Below are positions 6,761 through 12,925 of a stretch of 16,849 bases of DNA, one piece after another. Positions within the stretch are counted from its first letter, which is position 1; every line of letters starts with the position of its first letter. Location of the stretch: assembly GCA_034437615.1 (NCBI GenBank), contig DAOTTW010000089.1:1-16849 (forward strand). Direction: 5' to 3'. The notes below the pieces were generated by a model. That model did not search any database and was not told where the DNA came from. It saw nothing but the letters and a program-made list of their open reading frames with translations. This DNA is from DAOTTW01 sp034437615. GTDB lineage: Bacteria; Chloroflexota; Anaerolineae; Aggregatilineales; Phototrophicaceae. The position numbers were made by a program, and so were the translations under genes.

Positions 6761-7303
6761 ATGACAGACCGGGGAAGCTGGGAGCCGCGCCAGCATAGAT
6801 TGCTCACATGGCAGGAGGTCGATAAGATTATTGATATTCTGCTACCACAACTCAAGTCAGTCGGCCCGTTCGACGCAATGGTGATGATTACGCGGGGCGG
6901 CGTTATCCCTGGTGGGTTGATTGCGGAGGCGCTGGACATCCGGCATTTACTGACGGCGGCGGTGGATTTTCCGTCTACCGAGGTCGGCGGGCTGATGGCG
7001 TGGCCGTCGTTCTTGCAATTTCCAGATCGCTCGTTGTTGGATGGCCGCCAAACGCTGATTGTGGATGATGTATGGGGCAGCGGGCGCACTGCTACGAGTG
7101 TGCGGGAGCGCGTCGTATCCTCTGGTGCGAGTGCCTTTACCTGTGTGCTGCACTTCAACCCGTATCGCTCGCTATTCACCAGGGCACGCCCGGATTATTA
7201 CGGCGAGGCCACCGAAGCCTACATCGTGTATCCCTGGGAAGTGGACCGGGGCTTATATGGCCTGGGCAGTGAAACACCATCGCCGGAACCGCAGCCAAAT
7301 TAG
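6761..7303 (+). CDS. Phosphoribosyltransferase (Gpt-like purine salvage type)
   Basis: This is a type I phosphoribosyltransferase, which transfers ribose-5-phosphate from PRPP to a base. The PRPP-binding loop LIVDDVWGSGRTAT lies at 99-112, with the two acidic residues D102 and D103. VMITRGGVIPGG (41-52) is the early pyrophosphate-binding loop. YIVYPWE (154-160) near the C terminus is typical of xanthine/hypoxanthine enzymes of the Gpt type, so purine salvage is the best guess. It could instead act on another base. Length (180) is normal; the last 15 residues are a loose Pro/Ser/Glu tail. The upstream AAAGAGAG is a weak ribosome binding site. The gene has its own promoter and a leader hairpin, so its expression may be controlled after initiation. 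Confidence 0.85.
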   Translation: MTDRGSWEPRQHRLLTWQEVDKIIDILLPQLKSVGPFDAMVMITRGGVIPGGLIAEALDIRHLLTAAVDFPSTEVGGLMAWPSFLQFPDRSLLDGRQTLIVDDVWGSGRTATSVRERVVSSGASAFTCVLHFNPYRSLFTRARPDYYGEATEAYIVYPWEVDRGLYGLGSETPSPEPQPN

Positions 7304-7363
7304 TTTAATAGCACATTGACGGCAGCTAAATTTGCACGATGCGAGACTGTGATTTAAACTAAT
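7299..7363. repeat. 10-bp perfect inverted repeat spanning the end of the phosphoribosyltransferase gene
   Basis: ATTAGTTTAA (7299-7308, containing the TAG stop) is the exact reverse complement of TTAAACTAAT (7354-7363), with 45 bases between. The arms are AT-rich in a GC-rich setting. It may fold in the mRNA or be an operator-like site in the 144-base gap before the S1-domain gene. No T-run follows. Confidence 0.5.
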
Positions 7364-7447
7364 GTCGAACGTAACCGACGAATAGAGCAAGGCGCGTCGG
7401 GTGAAGCATTTAGTTGTGGTCTATCGCAAAGGTGCGCTGCATTTACA

Positions 7448-8686
7448 ATGAGTGACAAACCCATCCGCAACGACGACTCCGAAGAGGATTTCGCGTCCAT
7501 GCTCGAGACGTCGTTTGTCTACGCCTACACACCACCACGTCGCGGCGAAATTCGCACGGCGACGATACTGCAAATAGAAGACCGTGAAATCATCGTAGAC
7601 CTGGGTGCGAAGCAGGACGGCATCGTCACGCACCAGGATATTGAACGCATGGACGATGAATTTCGTAGCAGTCTTACCGTCGGGGAAGATGTGCCGGTGT
7701 ATGTGATTACACCGCGTGACGCCAACGATAATTTGATCGTGTCGATCAATATGGGCTTGCAGCGCTATGACTGGGAAAAAGCCGGCGAACTGCTGCAATC
7801 TGAGGATGCTGTCAAGATTATGGTGACAGGCTTCAATAAGGGCGGTGTGCTCGTGCGCTGGCGTCGCCTAGAAGGGTTCATCCCCAGTTCACACCTGACA
7901 TCGACCAGCGCAACGGCGGACCGCCGCGACGCCATGAGTGAACTCATCGGCGAACAGCTAGAGGTCAAGGTCATTGAGGTGGACCAGGACCGCCGGCGCT
8001 TGATCTTCAGTGAGCGTGAAGCGCAGCGTGAATGGCGTGCCCGCCAGAAGGCGCGGCTGCTGGCCGAACTGAAAGAAGGCGATGTCGTCAATGGCACGGT
8101 CACGGGCCTGCGAGATTTCGGGGCCTTCGTCAATATCGGCGGCGCAGATGGCCTCATCCACGTCAGTGAATTGGCATGGCATCGCGTAGACCATCCACGT
8201 GACATCCTCAAAATTGGCGACAAAATCGAAGTACACGTGCTCAACCTGGATCGTCAGAGTAACCGTATTGCGCTCAGCCGCAAGCGCCTGCTGTCTGATC
8301 CCTGGGACGATGCCGAACAGCGCTATCATGAGGGCCAGTTGATCGAAGGCACCGTCACCAACGTGGTTGATTTCGGGGCGTTCGTAGCGCTGGACGATGG
8401 CCTGGAGGGGCTGCTACACCTGAGCGAAATGGGCGACGGGTCGCTGAAGGAGCCACATTCGTATGTACAGAAGAATGACCGTCTGGCGCTGCGCATCAGT
8501 CATTTAGAGCCGGAAAAGCGCCGCGTCGGTTTTACGCAGCGTTGGGGCACAGAATTGGGTGACACGCCGCCGGATGCCGCCGATGGCGATGCTGGTGCGG
8601 GGCCTGGGGTGATAGACGATGCCGACGTGCCTGCCGCGTCATCGAGTGCTGGGGATGCAGACGCCGCTGAAGGCGCGGCGAACTAG
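7448..8686 (+). CDS. S1-domain RNA-binding protein, ribosomal protein S1-like (copy A)
   Basis: The protein carries four S1 (OB-fold) RNA-binding domains at about 31-102, 119-188, 207-280 and 293-366. The second holds NKGGVLV and GFIPSSHL. The third holds DFGAFVNIGGADGLIHVSEL, the textbook S1 motif. The fourth holds VDFGAFVALDDGLEGLLHLSEM. Four-domain S1 proteins like this are annotated as 30S ribosomal protein S1 (rpsA) in Gram-positive and Chloroflexota-type genomes, where they help mRNA reach the 30S subunit. The N terminus shares SEEDFASMLE with copy B (EETDFATMLE). The tail (about 375-412) is Ala/Asp/Gly-rich and acidic, a likely disordered end. A weak AAAGGTG lies about 13 bases before ATG 7448. 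Which of the two copies is the true S1 cannot be decided from sequence alone. Confidence 0.88.
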   Translation: MSDKPIRNDDSEEDFASMLETSFVYAYTPPRRGEIRTATILQIEDREIIVDLGAKQDGIVTHQDIERMDDEFRSSLTVGEDVPVYVITPRDANDNLIVSINMGLQRYDWEKAGELLQSEDAVKIMVTGFNKGGVLVRWRRLEGFIPSSHLTSTSATADRRDAMSELIGEQLEVKVIEVDQDRRRLIFSEREAQREWRARQKARLLAELKEGDVVNGTVTGLRDFGAFVNIGGADGLIHVSELAWHRVDHPRDILKIGDKIEVHVLNLDRQSNRIALSRKRLLSDPWDDAEQRYHEGQLIEGTVTNVVDFGAFVALDDGLEGLLHLSEMGDGSLKEPHSYVQKNDRLALRISHLEPEKRRVGFTQRWGTELGDTPPDAADGDAGAGPGVIDDADVPAASSSAGDADAAEGAAN

Positions 8687-8840
8687 CTGGCGTTGTCGTT
8701 TGGCCAGTGATGTCGTTGTGTAGTGTTGCCTGCCAGTCCACATAACCGTTTATGTGACGAAAATAGGCTGCTTTTGGTCAAAAATGCCCGAAAAGAGCGT
8801 TTTTCATCGCAAAATTGGCCAAATCTGGGGGAACGGGTCG
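8687..8840 (+). other. Intergenic part between the two S1-like genes, upstream of the promoter
   Basis: No gene is credible here. A short CTGGC/GCCAG stem (8687-8691/8703-8707) follows the stop codon of copy A. A second hairpin, CACATAA/TTATGTG (8739-8745/8750-8756), lacks a T-run. The stretch from 8757 to 8830 is A/T-rich compared with its surroundings and may act as an upstream promoter element. Confidence 0.4.
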
Positions 8841-8869
8841 TTGACAAAGCTATAGCCGCTCTGTATAAT
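8841..8869 (+). promoter_or_regulatory. Perfect consensus promoter for S1-like copy B
   Basis: TTGACA (8841-8846), exactly 17 bases, then TATAAT (8864-8869): both hexamers and the spacing match the bacterial housekeeping-sigma consensus. Transcription should start near 8876, giving a leader of about 190 bases before the ATG at 9068. It is the strongest promoter in the window and implies high expression unless restrained downstream. Confidence 0.88.
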
Positions 8870-8882
8870 GCCCGCGTTTTTC

Positions 8883-8998
8883 GGGAGATGTGCAAATTTC
8901 CCCCAAAACCCCGGAACAGGCGTTATTCCGGGTCATTTATTGCACAATCTGGAAACAGCATACGCCCACACAACTGTAGGGGCCTAGCGGCCTTACAG
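8883..8998 (+). promoter_or_regulatory. Structured leader of S1-like copy B (three hairpins)
   Basis: Three local stems follow the transcription start. GGGAGA (8883-8888) pairs with TTTCCC (8897-8902). CCCGGAA (8910-8916) pairs with TTCCGGG (8926-8932). CTGTAGGG (8974-8981) pairs with CCTTACAG (8991-8998) around a smaller CC/GG stem. The rest up to 9067 looks open. Autogenous control through structured leaders is established for rpsA and other ribosomal-protein genes in E. coli; that this leader does the same is inference. The third hairpin has a GTAG head like the REP elements and may instead be one. Confidence 0.5.
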
Positions 8999-9067
8999 GA
9001 CGATTTAAGTGTGTTCGGTACTGTCTTCCTCAATCATATGTTTATAAGTCAGGGAGTAATTATCAGG

Positions 9068-10303
9068 ATGCAGACGGATATTCCACGCCAAGAACAGGCC
9101 GAGGAAACCGATTTCGCGACGATGCTCGAAGCGTCGCTAGCGGAAAGCCGGCTGGAACGTGGTGATATTGTCCGGGGCACCGTCCTATCTATCGATCAGC
9201 AGGGCTTGATCGTTGATGTAAGCTGGAAGCATGACGGCATCGTCTCGCGCCAGGACATCGAACGGATGGGATTATCGGTGGGGGATTTCGACGTGGATGA
9301 AGAGATCGACGTTGCAGTGGTTCGCCTGGATGACTTGGAAGGCAACCTCGTATTGTCGGCGTCACAGGCGAAGCAAAACGAAGATTGGCAGCGTGCTGAA
9401 GGGCTGCAAGAGCGTGACGAGGTGTGGCGCGGTGAAGTCGCAGCAGCCAACAAAGGCGGCCTGATCCTGCCCTTTGGTAACCTGCGCGGCTTTGTTCCGG
9501 CCAGCCATGTCGCGGATTTGCCGCGTGGTATGAACGAGGAAGACCGCGTTCGCCTGTTGGAAAAGATGGTCGGGGAAGCGATCAACATCAAGGTGATCGA
9601 AGTCAACCGCAAGCGCCGCCGTCTGGTCTTTAGCCAGCGCAACGCAGAGCGCGAAAACCGCAACGCTCGTAAAGAGCAACTGCTCAACGCCCTCAACGAA
9701 GGCGATACGCGCAAGGGCATGGTCAGTGGCCTGTGCGATTTCGGCGCTTTTGTCGATCTGGGGGGCGCTGATGGTTTGATCCACATTTCGGAGTTGGCAT
9801 GGCATCGCGTGCGGCACCCAAGCGAAATCGTCAACGTTGGCGAGCAGGTCGAGGTTCATGTGTTACACCTGGACGAAAACGGCAAGCGCATCGGCCTCAG
9901 CCTGAAACGCTTACAGCCGAACCCCTGGTCGCTGGTCAACGATATGTACCATATTGGCCAATTGGTCGAGGGTACTGTGACCCGCGTAGAACCATTCGGC
10001 GCGTTTATCAACCTGGAACCGGGTATCGAGGCGTTGCTACACGTCAGCCAGATTGCCGACGAGCAGACCACCGACCCACGCCAGCATCGCGACCTGTACG
10101 AAGGTAATTTACTGATGACGCGGGTTATCAGCATCGAAGCCGAAAAGCAGCGCCTGGGCCTGAGCCTGAAGGAAGTGACGAAGGCCGAGCACGATCAATG
10201 GCTAGAAGGCCGCCAGCAGGCCGCCGAAGCGATGAACAGCACACCAGAAGCAACGTCAGAGCAGGCAGTGGTTGCGGCGGGCGAAGCCGAACCCGCAAGC
10301 TGA
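9068..10303 (+). CDS. S1-domain RNA-binding protein, ribosomal protein S1-like (copy B)
   Basis: It has four S1 domains at about 30-100, 118-191, 210-283 and 296-370, in the same order as copy A. The second holds NKGGLILPFGNLRGFVPASH, the third CDFGAFVDLGGADGLIHISEL, the fourth EPFGAFINLEPGIEALLHVS. The C-terminal tail (about 371-411) is Ala/Glu/Gln-rich. The frame is open upstream to 8723, but that would cross the consensus promoter and leader. ATG 9068 is chosen because its N terminus lines up with copy A and AGGGAG lies about 12 bases upstream. The promoter and leader suggest this is the highly expressed copy and therefore the better candidate for ribosomal protein S1 (rpsA); that is inference. 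It is followed by a large hairpin and then bS21. Confidence 0.88.
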   Translation: MQTDIPRQEQAEETDFATMLEASLAESRLERGDIVRGTVLSIDQQGLIVDVSWKHDGIVSRQDIERMGLSVGDFDVDEEIDVAVVRLDDLEGNLVLSASQAKQNEDWQRAEGLQERDEVWRGEVAAANKGGLILPFGNLRGFVPASHVADLPRGMNEEDRVRLLEKMVGEAINIKVIEVNRKRRRLVFSQRNAERENRNARKEQLLNALNEGDTRKGMVSGLCDFGAFVDLGGADGLIHISELAWHRVRHPSEIVNVGEQVEVHVLHLDENGKRIGLSLKRLQPNPWSLVNDMYHIGQLVEGTVTRVEPFGAFINLEPGIEALLHVSQIADEQTTDPRQHRDLYEGNLLMTRVISIEAEKQRLGLSLKEVTKAEHDQWLEGRQQAAEAMNSTPEATSEQAVVAAGEAEPAS

Positions 10304-10305
10304 GT

Positions 10306-10393
10306 GTTGCGCTGCTTGTAACGAATATCGTTTGTCGCGCTGCGCCCCTGCGCGTCCGCTAGTGCCGCAGCGCGAACGATTACGCAACGTTTT
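10306..10393 (+). terminator. Large multi-part hairpin with T-run after S1-like copy B
   Basis: Nested arms pair across the region: GTTGCG (10306-10311) with CGCAAC (10383-10388), GTAA with TTAC (10318-10321/10380-10383), TCGTT with AACGA (10328-10332/10375-10379) and a 9-base CGCGCTGCG (10336-10344) with CGCAGCGCG (10366-10374). GTTTTA follows. It is much bigger than a simple terminator, so it may be a structured RNA element that also ends the transcript. Confidence 0.6.
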
Positions 10394-10451
10394 AGCGGGA
10401 TGGCCTATATGCCCGCACAAACCACGTGTGGCCTTTTGGTCGGTTATGCAC

Positions 10452-10457
10452 TATAAT
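10452..10457 (+). promoter_or_regulatory. -10 element upstream of rpsU
   Basis: There is a perfect TATAAT, 47 bases before the bS21 start. At the expected -35 distance there is only TGGCCT, so the promoter is not consensus overall. A small CCAC/GTGG palindrome (10422-10431) covers that spot and may bind a regulator. Confidence 0.5.
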
Positions 10458-10504
10458 CGACGTACAATTTTGTAAGCACCAAATGACGAGGTAGCAAACC
10501 TTAC

Positions 10505-10714
10505 ATGGCATCTGTCAAATTGAAACCCGGTGAATCCCAGGAGCAACTGCTGCGCCGCTTCCGTAAGCGTGTGACCAATGCAGGCATCCTGAGCACAGTG
10601 CGCCGCAAACGCTGGCACATCTCTAAGAGTGAACTCCGTCGCATCGAGAAAAAGAAAGCTATTCGCCGTGCGCGCCGTCGGCAGCGCAAGGCAGCCGCAC
10701 GCGGTGGGTTGTAA
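10505..10714 (+). CDS. rpsU: 30S ribosomal protein bS21
   Basis: This 69-residue, very basic protein shows the standard S21 pattern: VKLKPGESQEQLLRRFRKRV at 4-23, then GILSTVRRKRWH (27-38), and an Arg/Lys-rich helix to the end. bS21 sits on the platform of the small subunit next to the 3' end of 16S rRNA and helps mRNA base pairing at initiation. Length is normal. GACGAGGT (10486-10492) is a fair ribosome binding site about 13 bases before the ATG. Its position between S1-like genes and IF-1 fits a translation-initiation cluster. A terminator follows at 10758. Confidence 0.95.
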   Translation: MASVKLKPGESQEQLLRRFRKRVTNAGILSTVRRKRWHISKSELRRIEKKKAIRRARRRQRKAAARGGL

Positions 10715-10757
10715 GCGCTGAGCTTGCGGCCTGAAGCCAAGTGACATAGTTAACGGG

Positions 10758-10793
10758 CCGTTGCTACAGTGTGTAGCAACGGATTATTTGTTT
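10758..10793 (+). terminator. Rho-independent terminator of rpsU
   Basis: CCGTTGCTACA (10758-10768) pairs perfectly with TGTAGCAACGG (10772-10782) around a 3-base loop, followed by the T-rich ATTATTTGTTT. It separates bS21 from infA, so infA needs its own promoter or read-through. Confidence 0.75.
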
Positions 10794-10803
10794 ACGCACG
10801 ATC

Positions 10804-10809
10804 TATAGT
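10804..10809 (+). promoter_or_regulatory. Possible -10 element of infA
   Basis: TATAGT lies 20 bases before the infA start, just after the rpsU terminator. No convincing -35 box lies at the right distance, and the implied leader would be very short. The call is weak. Confidence 0.3.
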
Positions 10810-10829
10810 TAGACCACAGAAAGGGTTAT

Positions 10830-11072
10830 ATGCCTAAGCAAGATGAGAAGATCGAAGTAGAAGGTACAGTTGTCGAAGCGTTGCCCAATACACAGTTCAT
10901 CGTGGAATTGGAAAACGGGCATCGCATCCTCGCTTATTTATCCGGCAAGATGCGCAAATATTACATCCGCATCCTGCTCGGTGACCGCGTGAAAGTCGAA
11001 TTGACGCCGTATGACATGGAAAAAGGGCGCATCACCTACCGCCACCGCGATAACCGCCAGCCTGAGTCGTAA
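10830..11072 (+). CDS. infA: Translation initiation factor IF-1
   Basis: This is an 80-residue single OB-fold protein of the IF-1 family, which binds the ribosomal A site during initiation. Diagnostic stretches are EGTVVEALPNTQFIVELENG (11-30), HRILAYLSGKMRKYYIRILLG (31-51) and DRVKVELTPYDMEKGRITYR (52-71), all matching the IF-1 consensus closely. GAAAGGG ends four bases before ATG 10830, a slightly short but usable spacing. The gene is convergent with menG on the other strand, with a palindromic repeat between. Confidence 0.96.
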   Translation: MPKQDEKIEVEGTVVEALPNTQFIVELENGHRILAYLSGKMRKYYIRILLGDRVKVELTPYDMEKGRITYRHRDNRQPES

Positions 11073-11090
11073 GCACAGCCAGCATTCGTA

Positions 11091-11151
11091 CGTAGGGACA
11101 TGCGATGGCAACGGCGAACGTCCCATCAGACAGGTTATCGGATGTCCCTAC
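11091..11151. repeat. Inverted-repeat element between convergent infA and menG (about 60 bp)
   Basis: GTAGGGACAT (11092-11101) and ATGTCCCTAC (11142-11151) are perfect 10-base inverted ends with 40 bases inside. Each end is again the GTAGGGAC head of the REP-like family, and size and layout match the pair at 4223-4281. It lies where two genes converge and could serve as a two-way transcript end. Confidence 0.65.
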
Positions 11152-11158
11152 AAGTCGC

Positions 11159-11872
11159 TTATTGTGGTTTTTCGCCCCAATGCACGGCAGACGTACCAAA
11201 CATGAACGTCTGGTAGCCCACGTTGACATAGCCTGCTTCGCGCATCAGTTGTGCGAGTTCGTCCGGCGTCTTGAACGCCTGTGTGGATTCCGGCAGGTAT
11301 TGATAGGCATCCACCGCCGCAGGCCCACCGATCAAACGCCCCAGCACGGGAATCCCGAAATTTAGATACAGCAGGATAAACGGCTTCATGATGCTATTGG
11401 GCGGTGGGCTGGTATCCAGAATCACGATGCGCCCGCCCGGTTTGAGCACGCGCATCTGCTCGCCTAGCGTCTGCATGATGTCCACCACATTACGCACGAG
11501 ATAGCCCGATAGTGCCGCGTCAAAATACGCATTCGGGAACGGCAGTTGCATGGCATCCGCGCCCGTCCAGCGCACCTGTGGCCCACCGGGTAATTTCTGG
11601 CCCACATGCATCATCGGTAGCGCAAAATCCGCGCCGACGACCTGCGCATCTGGGTGTTGCTTGTTCACTTCAAAGGCGATGTCGCCGGTACCCGTCGCTA
11701 AATCCAGCACCTTTGCATCACGCGGCAGTTCTGCTTGTTGCACCAGAAAGCGCCGCCAGCGCACATCTTGCCCGGCGGTCATGACGCGGTTCATCAGGTT
11801 GTAGCGCTTTGCGATGCGCCCGAACATATCCTGTACGTAATGAGAGCGCTCGTTGCCCTGTAGTTGTGCCAT
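11159..11872 (-). CDS. menG: Demethylmenaquinone / ubiquinone-type C-methyltransferase
   Basis: This is a SAM-dependent methyltransferase of the UbiE/MenG family, which performs the C-methylation step of quinone biosynthesis in respiration. Numbered from the ATG at 11872 (237 residues), the UbiE signature is YNLMNRVMTAGQDVRWR (24-40), the SAM loop is VLDLATGTGDIAF (55-67), and LVRNVVD (125-131), RVLKPGG (141-147) and YLPESTQAF (192-200) are family hallmarks. The frame is open to 11965, but that extension overlaps the upstream membrane-protein gene and aligns with nothing typical. In this phylum menaquinone is the likely substrate (inference). No strong Shine-Dalgarno is visible. It is the third gene on this strand after the two small membrane proteins, 76 bases downstream of them. 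Confidence 0.88.
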   Translation of the reverse strand: MAQLQGNERSHYVQDMFGRIAKRYNLMNRVMTAGQDVRWRRFLVQQAELPRDAKVLDLATGTGDIAFEVNKQHPDAQVVGADFALPMMHVGQKLPGGPQVRWTGADAMQLPFPNAYFDAALSGYLVRNVVDIMQTLGEQMRVLKPGGRIVILDTSPPPNSIMKPFILLYLNFGIPVLGRLIGGPAAVDAYQYLPESTQAFKTPDELAQLMREAGYVNVGYQTFMFGTSAVHWGEKPQ

Positions 11873-11948
11873 TGTGCGTCCGTTGTTGTTCAGTCGATAT
11901 TGAATGTATCGTACAACACGATGCTGAGGTGGGTATGAGGCTTGTATT

Positions 11949-12314
11949 TCAGTCAGGCAAAACAAAGAAGGCTAGCAAGGCAACGATCAGACCCGTCACA
12001 CCGAGCAAGGCTTGCAGAGCAGGCACTGCGCCACTTGGGTTGATTAGAAGCGTTTCGATCAGAGGACTGGAGAATGCACCACCCAAGAAAATCAGGAATT
12101 CACGCAAGCCACGAAATCGTTTAGGCCGAATGTTGCGGACATCAAGCCAAGCTTCATTCACATGCACAGCTTGGATACGTTCGCGCTTGTTGATAGCCTT
12201 GATGCGTGCCTGCGTCAGCAAATCGCCATAGAATTGTGTTGTGTAATCGCCCATTAGGGTTTGTGCGTCAGCATCAATGGCACGTTGCGTTTCTGTTGCT
12301 TGTTCCTGTGCCAT
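11949..12314 (-). CDS. Small membrane protein of unknown function (121 aa)
   Basis: Family not recognised. The N-terminal two thirds are charged and helical (1-65, many Gln, Arg and Lys). Two hydrophobic segments follow at about 70-92 (REFLIFLGGAFSSPLIETLL) and 98-119 (ALQALLGVTGLIVALLAFFV), so it should sit in the membrane as a hairpin with the helical part in the cytosol. Its ATG shares its A with the TGA stop of the gene upstream, so translation is coupled and the two proteins are likely partners. Base composition is more AT-rich than the neighbouring housekeeping genes, a hint of different origin. Confidence 0.7.
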   Translation of the reverse strand: MAQEQATETQRAIDADAQTLMGDYTTQFYGDLLTQARIKAINKRERIQAVHVNEAWLDVRNIRPKRFRGLREFLIFLGGAFSSPLIETLLINPSGAVPALQALLGVTGLIVALLAFFVLPD

Positions 12315-12793
12315 CAGCCGAGCAACCTCTTGATGTCATATATTGCTTTGGCGCGTTGCCAAGCGAAGTATGTATGATTCGAGGCTATGAACTCTTCTCT
12401 GATATACTTAAGCATAGCATTCATACAGTGCTGATAAAGCGCACCAATACTAAACGGCAGTGATATAGCAATAACAATCGCAAAAAGCCGCACAACAAGC
12501 CCCTGTTCAGATGGCAAGGCCAGTGATGGATGCACGCAAACAAGCATCAAGCCTAACGATACGAAGGGTAAACCAAAGGCCAATACCCAGCGGAGCCGAT
12601 GTAGTGTGATGTAACGTCGCATCAAGGGTTCTGTAGCGCTAAAGTCCAGCGAGATTTGTCCGAGCAGGTTATCATTTGGACTTTCCCAATTTGTGACAAT
12701 TTCTTCAACTATATCTTGGAATACATCTTGTGCCGTAACCCGCGCAGCCTCAGATGAATTCTTTAGTTCTTGTGTATCTTGAACGTTTTTCAT
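12314..12793 (-). CDS. Two-TM membrane protein of unknown function (159 aa)
   Basis: Family not recognised. Residues 1-66 are polar and acidic (likely helical, cytosolic). TM1 lies at about 68-87 (RWVLAFGLPFVSLGLMLVCV) and TM2 at about 99-121. A polar C-terminal helix follows (122-159: NAMLKYIREEF, then FAWQRAKAIYDIKRLLG). The layout, helix then two TMs then helix, recalls small two-TM effector domains such as SLATT, but no shared motif was recognised and this is only a thought. It starts at ATG 12793 behind a good promoter and overlaps the next gene by one base. AT content is higher than that of flanking genes. Confidence 0.7.
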   Translation of the reverse strand: MKNVQDTQELKNSSEAARVTAQDVFQDIVEEIVTNWESPNDNLLGQISLDFSATEPLMRRYITLHRLRWVLAFGLPFVSLGLMLVCVHPSLALPSEQGLVVRLFAIVIAISLPFSIGALYQHCMNAMLKYIREEFIASNHTYFAWQRAKAIYDIKRLLG

Positions 12794-12822
12794 CTTGTGT
12801 GCCTTGTCTCAATATGCACATA

Positions 12823-12851
12823 AGTATAGCAACCCCACTGCTTACTGTCAC
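12823..12851 (-). promoter_or_regulatory. Minus-strand promoter of the two-TM gene pair
   Basis: On the minus strand GTGACA (12851-12846), 17 bases, then TATACT (12828-12823) preceded by TGC, an extended -10. The start would be about 25 bases before ATG 12793. This is a good match to housekeeping-sigma sites and drives the membrane pair and possibly menG. Confidence 0.7.
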
Positions 12852-12884
12852 GACTCCCCACTCGTTTAGAACGCCCTATCGCGC

Positions 12885-12890
12885 TACAAT
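12885..12890 (+). promoter_or_regulatory. Possible -10 element of uvrC
   Basis: TACAAT lies 35 bases before the uvrC ATG, with a poor -35 (TCGTTT at 12862-12867). It diverges from the minus-strand promoter of the membrane-protein genes, so the two transcription units share this control region. No LexA-like box was seen, though a divergent binding site could be missed. Confidence 0.4.
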
Positions 12891-12925
12891 GACGCATGAT
12901 TTAGCGGTAGACAAACAGTAAACCG

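Noticed and set aside
8723..9067. 115-residue N-terminal extension of S1-like copy B
   Set aside because: It would place the perfect promoter and structured leader inside the coding region, and the extra residues have no counterpart in copy A.
11873..11965. 31-residue N-terminal extension of the MenG-like protein
   Set aside because: It overlaps the upstream membrane-protein gene and is not part of the UbiE/MenG pattern, which fits from the ATG at 11872.
11159..11965. tRNA or other RNA gene between infA and uvrC
   Set aside because: No cloverleaf or GTTCGA-type arm was seen in any gap of the window.
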